Below, in pieces: positions 60,569-64,000 of a stretch of 64,000 nt of DNA (the stretch's first letter is position 1; the number at the start of each line of letters is the position of its first letter). This DNA comes from Antitrichia curtipendula (taxonomy: Eukaryota > Streptophyta > Bryopsida > Hypnales > Leucodontaceae). The notes beneath the pieces were generated by a model that was not told where the DNA came from, ran no database searches, and was given only the letters and a program-made list of their open reading frames with translations. The stretch covers positions 18,432,696 through 18,496,695 of the forward strand of contig OX579638.1 in the NCBI GenBank assembly GCA_951230915.1, in the 5' to 3' direction. Position numbers and translations under genes: made by a program.

Positions 60569-63500
60569 TAGAACCTGTTCCTCACTATCTGTTCAGAATA
60601 CAGATACACTTGTAATTATACACTACCCACTGTAATACAATGCTTTGAACAACCATAAGATATTTCAGCTCAAGTTATTGCTAGCAAGAGTAACAAGAAA
60701 AAGGCCAAAAACTATTTTCTAATCTCCAAATCATCTAGGAGATTTCCCCCAAAGGTTCAAAGCCTTTGAATGGATTTTAAAAGATTTTTAGTAGGATCTA
60801 TGATATCAAATTTTATTGTTTTTTCATAATTTTTTAAAAAGTAAATGAATGTACTTGCATTTGGAGGATATAATTGTTAATATGTGCCCAAGAAAAAAAA
60901 ACCATGCCTTTGTAAGCACAAAATACTCAAGTTTAGGCAACAATATAAAATAAGAAAAACTTTAAACTTAAATTATAATTATTTTATAATATAGTTTATG
61001 ACTATCTTTTGAAAAGAAACATGCACCCCGCCCTAAATCCCCTTCCTCTGAAAAATCAACAGCCATGCAATCGGAAAAGAAAACAATACCCCTCTTCAAA
61101 AAATCAACAACTGTGCAATTTGAAAAGAAAAGAATAATCTTGAGTGCCGTGCAATTTGACTTGAAAAAGCCGTTAGTATAGATGCTCCATCTACTTGAAT
61201 CATCTACCTACCTTTCAAACCGGCCTATGTTGTGAGGACATTGCTGGAAAAAAAAAGCCTATATGATGCTAAGATCAAATCCTTGATATGATGCTTCTTG
61301 TTTGGGTATCCAGACTATGATTTGTATAACTGACCAACTTATCACTTACACTACCAATGTTTGAAAGAAACTCTTGGCGTTAAGTTAATTAATGACAACC
61401 AATTGAAACGTCAAAGTAGAGTTGCTTCAATCAATCTTTCTATTTATGAATGTTAAATTGATAACAACATGTACAAACTGAAGGCTTCACATTCAAAATT
61501 CCAAGATCACAACACAAATATCCGAATTGATGCAAATTCTATTAAATACTATTTTCCACTGTGTATAATTCTCAACAAGTGGAATGCATGCTTAGGTGCA
61601 CAATTGAAAGTTGATGCAATTTTAAATTAGAACATCAACCAAGCTCTTTAAGGAATTTCCCATGCACAAAATTTAATACTTGATAGATAGATAGACTCCA
61701 AAGAAGACACTTGCATTTGAAAACACAAAGAAATATGATTCTTAACTTGCATATAAATAACAACACTTGCAATTTGAAGATGGAAGTGTTAACTACAAGT
61801 TTATTGTGCTTTGATTGAAGTAGTGTAGTAGGGTGTTCAAAGCAGTGATTGTGGGACTATGAAGTGTAAATTATAGTCTTTCATTAGATCATTGTTTTTG
61901 TGTTTTTTGTGGAATTGAAATTTTAATGTAATATAGAGTTGGCTGCAAGAAAAAAAGAATTAAGGAAGGAGGAAGTAAGTTTGGAGATTGAGTGTTTCCA
62001 TGTAAGAAATTGAAAATGATTTTTTTCCAATAGCTACATGCCACGTGTACAAAATTTATTCCTTGACTATCCTACTATTAGGCTTGTACATAGTTTTACA
62101 CTATCACTATCACTATCACTTCTGAAGAGACAATAAAAAAATAAATATAAAATTAAAAATAAATTAAAAATAAATAAATAAATTTAAATATATATATATA
62201 TATATATATATTTGGGTGGTTGGAGTTCACTGCAGAGAAAACTATTCCCCCTCTTATTGGTGATGAGATGAATTTTCCATACAATTTATGTCGCCAAGTG
62301 TAGAAATGACGAACTATGTGTTTCTATTCTATTCTGAAAGACTTCAGACTCAAGTTATACATTTTGCTTCAAGAGCATTAATTCCCTTGTAGAGTACATA
62401 TTGTAATTCAATAGAATATTTTCTAGAACTTTATTTCCATCTCCATTCATTGTTCACACCAATTGAGTTATTCATCTTTGAATATAATGTATACTTACAA
62501 TATTCTAGAAAATATTATAAATTAGAATTTTTGTCCAAATTCTACATAACCACGGTAATAGGTTTGTGGTAATAGATACTAAAATTTTCTTAAAATATAT
62601 GAGCTCTTTTGCTCACATAATTCTTACTCACTGCTCATGTTCACACATTTGTAGAATAGCACCGCTACTATTAGAATTTACATGTTTCAATTCCATTTAT
62701 AACTATTCACAATTTTATATTTCCTTTTCTCATAGATTCATTTTTATTTAATAATTTAAAAATATATATATATATAAATAAAAATAAAAATAAAAAATAA
62801 AAATAAAAATAAAAATATATATAAAATTATAATTTTGAATTTTATTTTCCAAGAGTTTTAAGTCATTTTTAAATTATAAATATTTAAATCTCAAAACTTT
62901 CAATTGCAATGCAAAATATGAAGTTAAAGAGACTTCAAAGTTTAAAACCTATTGTAATATTACAAGGTATAGAAAAATAAATTATTTTCATTTTGAATAC
63001 TCATATCTTACAACTGAATTAATGAAAATTTCTGAATTCTTTTGTACACATTCTTATACAAGTTTCAAGCAAGAGCCTTTGGTTGAACGTGTAAATAACT
63101 TATTTTTTTGGTCCGTTTTTTGACTTTAGGTATAAAATAAACTTGCCTATGACAAGCAAACTACCTATGACAAACACCTAGGGAACTACCCATTAGAGTC
63201 TTAAGTCAACCCATGATAGACTTTTCTTAATAAATGGAATTAGGACTATACTAGGTTGATTTGTGGCCATAATCAATGCCTTAGGAGATGGCCATGGAGT
63301 TATTAGTGACTGTCATAGGACACTTAAGCCTTTCCATTGTAAACTTGCTACATAAAGTTATTTTTTTTATTCCTTATGTTATGGCCATGTTAAAAAATCT
63401 TCTAGCCATATTAGAAAATGTTGTAACTGCTTTAGGTGGTAAGATGACCATTATGGAAATACTTTTTGTTGATTTGGAGTAGTTTACAGATTATTTTAGA

Positions 63501-64000
63501 CCAATTGGACAGTACACTTTAAGAATTCATAACAAATTCATACTTTGTCCAAATAATACAATTTCAATTGCTTCCTTCATTTCTCACATTTTTCTTTGTA
63601 TGGAAAAAAATCTGAATTTTTTTCTGGCACAAATAAAGGGAGCCTTTACTACAAGAAAAACTACAAGTGCCCAACCACAGGCAGCCTAGGAGGTGAGAAA
63701 AAAAGAAAAGAAAAGAAAATACAACGAATATAGTGCTAAGGGCAGCGCAAGTATCATGCCATTAGAGTGGGAACCACACCCATTCGGCGTGCTAGATCTA
63801 TGGTGGCTGAAAGACAAAATTGGCTTTTGGACCGGTGAATGTCCACTTTGGAGAACCTTCAAACATAACAACAAACATGTCATTGCAGCACCAACGTTTT
63901 GTAAAGTGATCTTCCGCAGTCAACTAACGATTGTGGAACTTCATCCGATGCCTACAAATTGACATCCATTTTTTCCTACATAATCAATGACTTGAAGCCA

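Larger units (their letters stand above)
58848..64000. other. AT-rich intergenic DNA
   Basis: No gene recognised. It contains the palindromes listed separately, a short tandem block at about 61040-61170 (AAATCAACA...GCAAT(C/T)(G/T)GAAAAGAAAA), an (AT)n run near 62188-62211 and A-rich (AAAAAT)n near 62775-62815. CACTACAAGAAAAC at 59668 and TACTACAAGAAAAAC near 63649 resemble the ends of CACTA transposons, but no inverse partner was found. A 89-codon plus-strand frame at 63693-63962 shows no motif. Confidence 0.4.

Noticed and set aside
63693..63962. 89-codon ORF near the right edge as a gene
   Set aside because: No recognisable motif, and it starts in a low-complexity AAAGAAAAGAAAAG tract beside a CACTA-like end.

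Overview
The window is nuclear DNA of a land plant. Two intron-containing genes and a Ty3-type retroelement sit in AT-rich repeat DNA. The first gene is the plant-specific DOCK-family exchange factor SPIKE1. Its introns are short (about 0.1-0.4 kb) and its sequence is diverged, which fits a non-flowering lineage such as a bryophyte or lycophyte, but I cannot name the species. A 200-base N gap lies at 16494-16693.

Layout. 1-6683 (minus): SPIKE1, N-terminal half; the DHR-2 catalytic half lies beyond position 1. About 6684-8800: its leader and promoter region. 10876-14249: a foldback-like element whose long inverted arms are tandem arrays of a 250-bp unit. 14788-15125: a smaller palindrome. 16735-17290: a tandem array with a 177/178-bp period next to the gap. 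18507-19499 (minus): a two-exon gene for an acidic 196-residue protein I do not recognise. 20484-20763: a MITE. 24.4-52 kb: almost pure repeat DNA, dominated by at least 13 non-autonomous elements of several unrelated families that share one boundary rule, TTAA-CCCYTAAA...TTTARGGG-TTAA. Some carry younger nested insertions whose target duplications can be read by comparing copies. 52401-58843: a complete Ty3-type LTR retrotransposon on the minus strand, with matching LTRs, a tRNA-Glu primer site, a polypurine tract and a GTGC target duplication. 58848-64000: AT-rich non-coding DNA with small palindromes.

The most unusual system is the LTR element. A complete-looking plant/archaeal-type RNase H lies upstream of gag, while the usual RNase H behind reverse transcriptase has lost most of its acidic catalytic residues. 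Gag-protease and pol meet at an ATGA stop/start overlap in the -1 frame. Ten in-frame nonsense codons, each explicable by a C:G to T:A transition, make this copy inactive, yet its LTRs are 376/381 identical. The second system to follow is the TTAA-bounded family set, which looks piggyBac-like in its ends; such elements are not well known from land plants.
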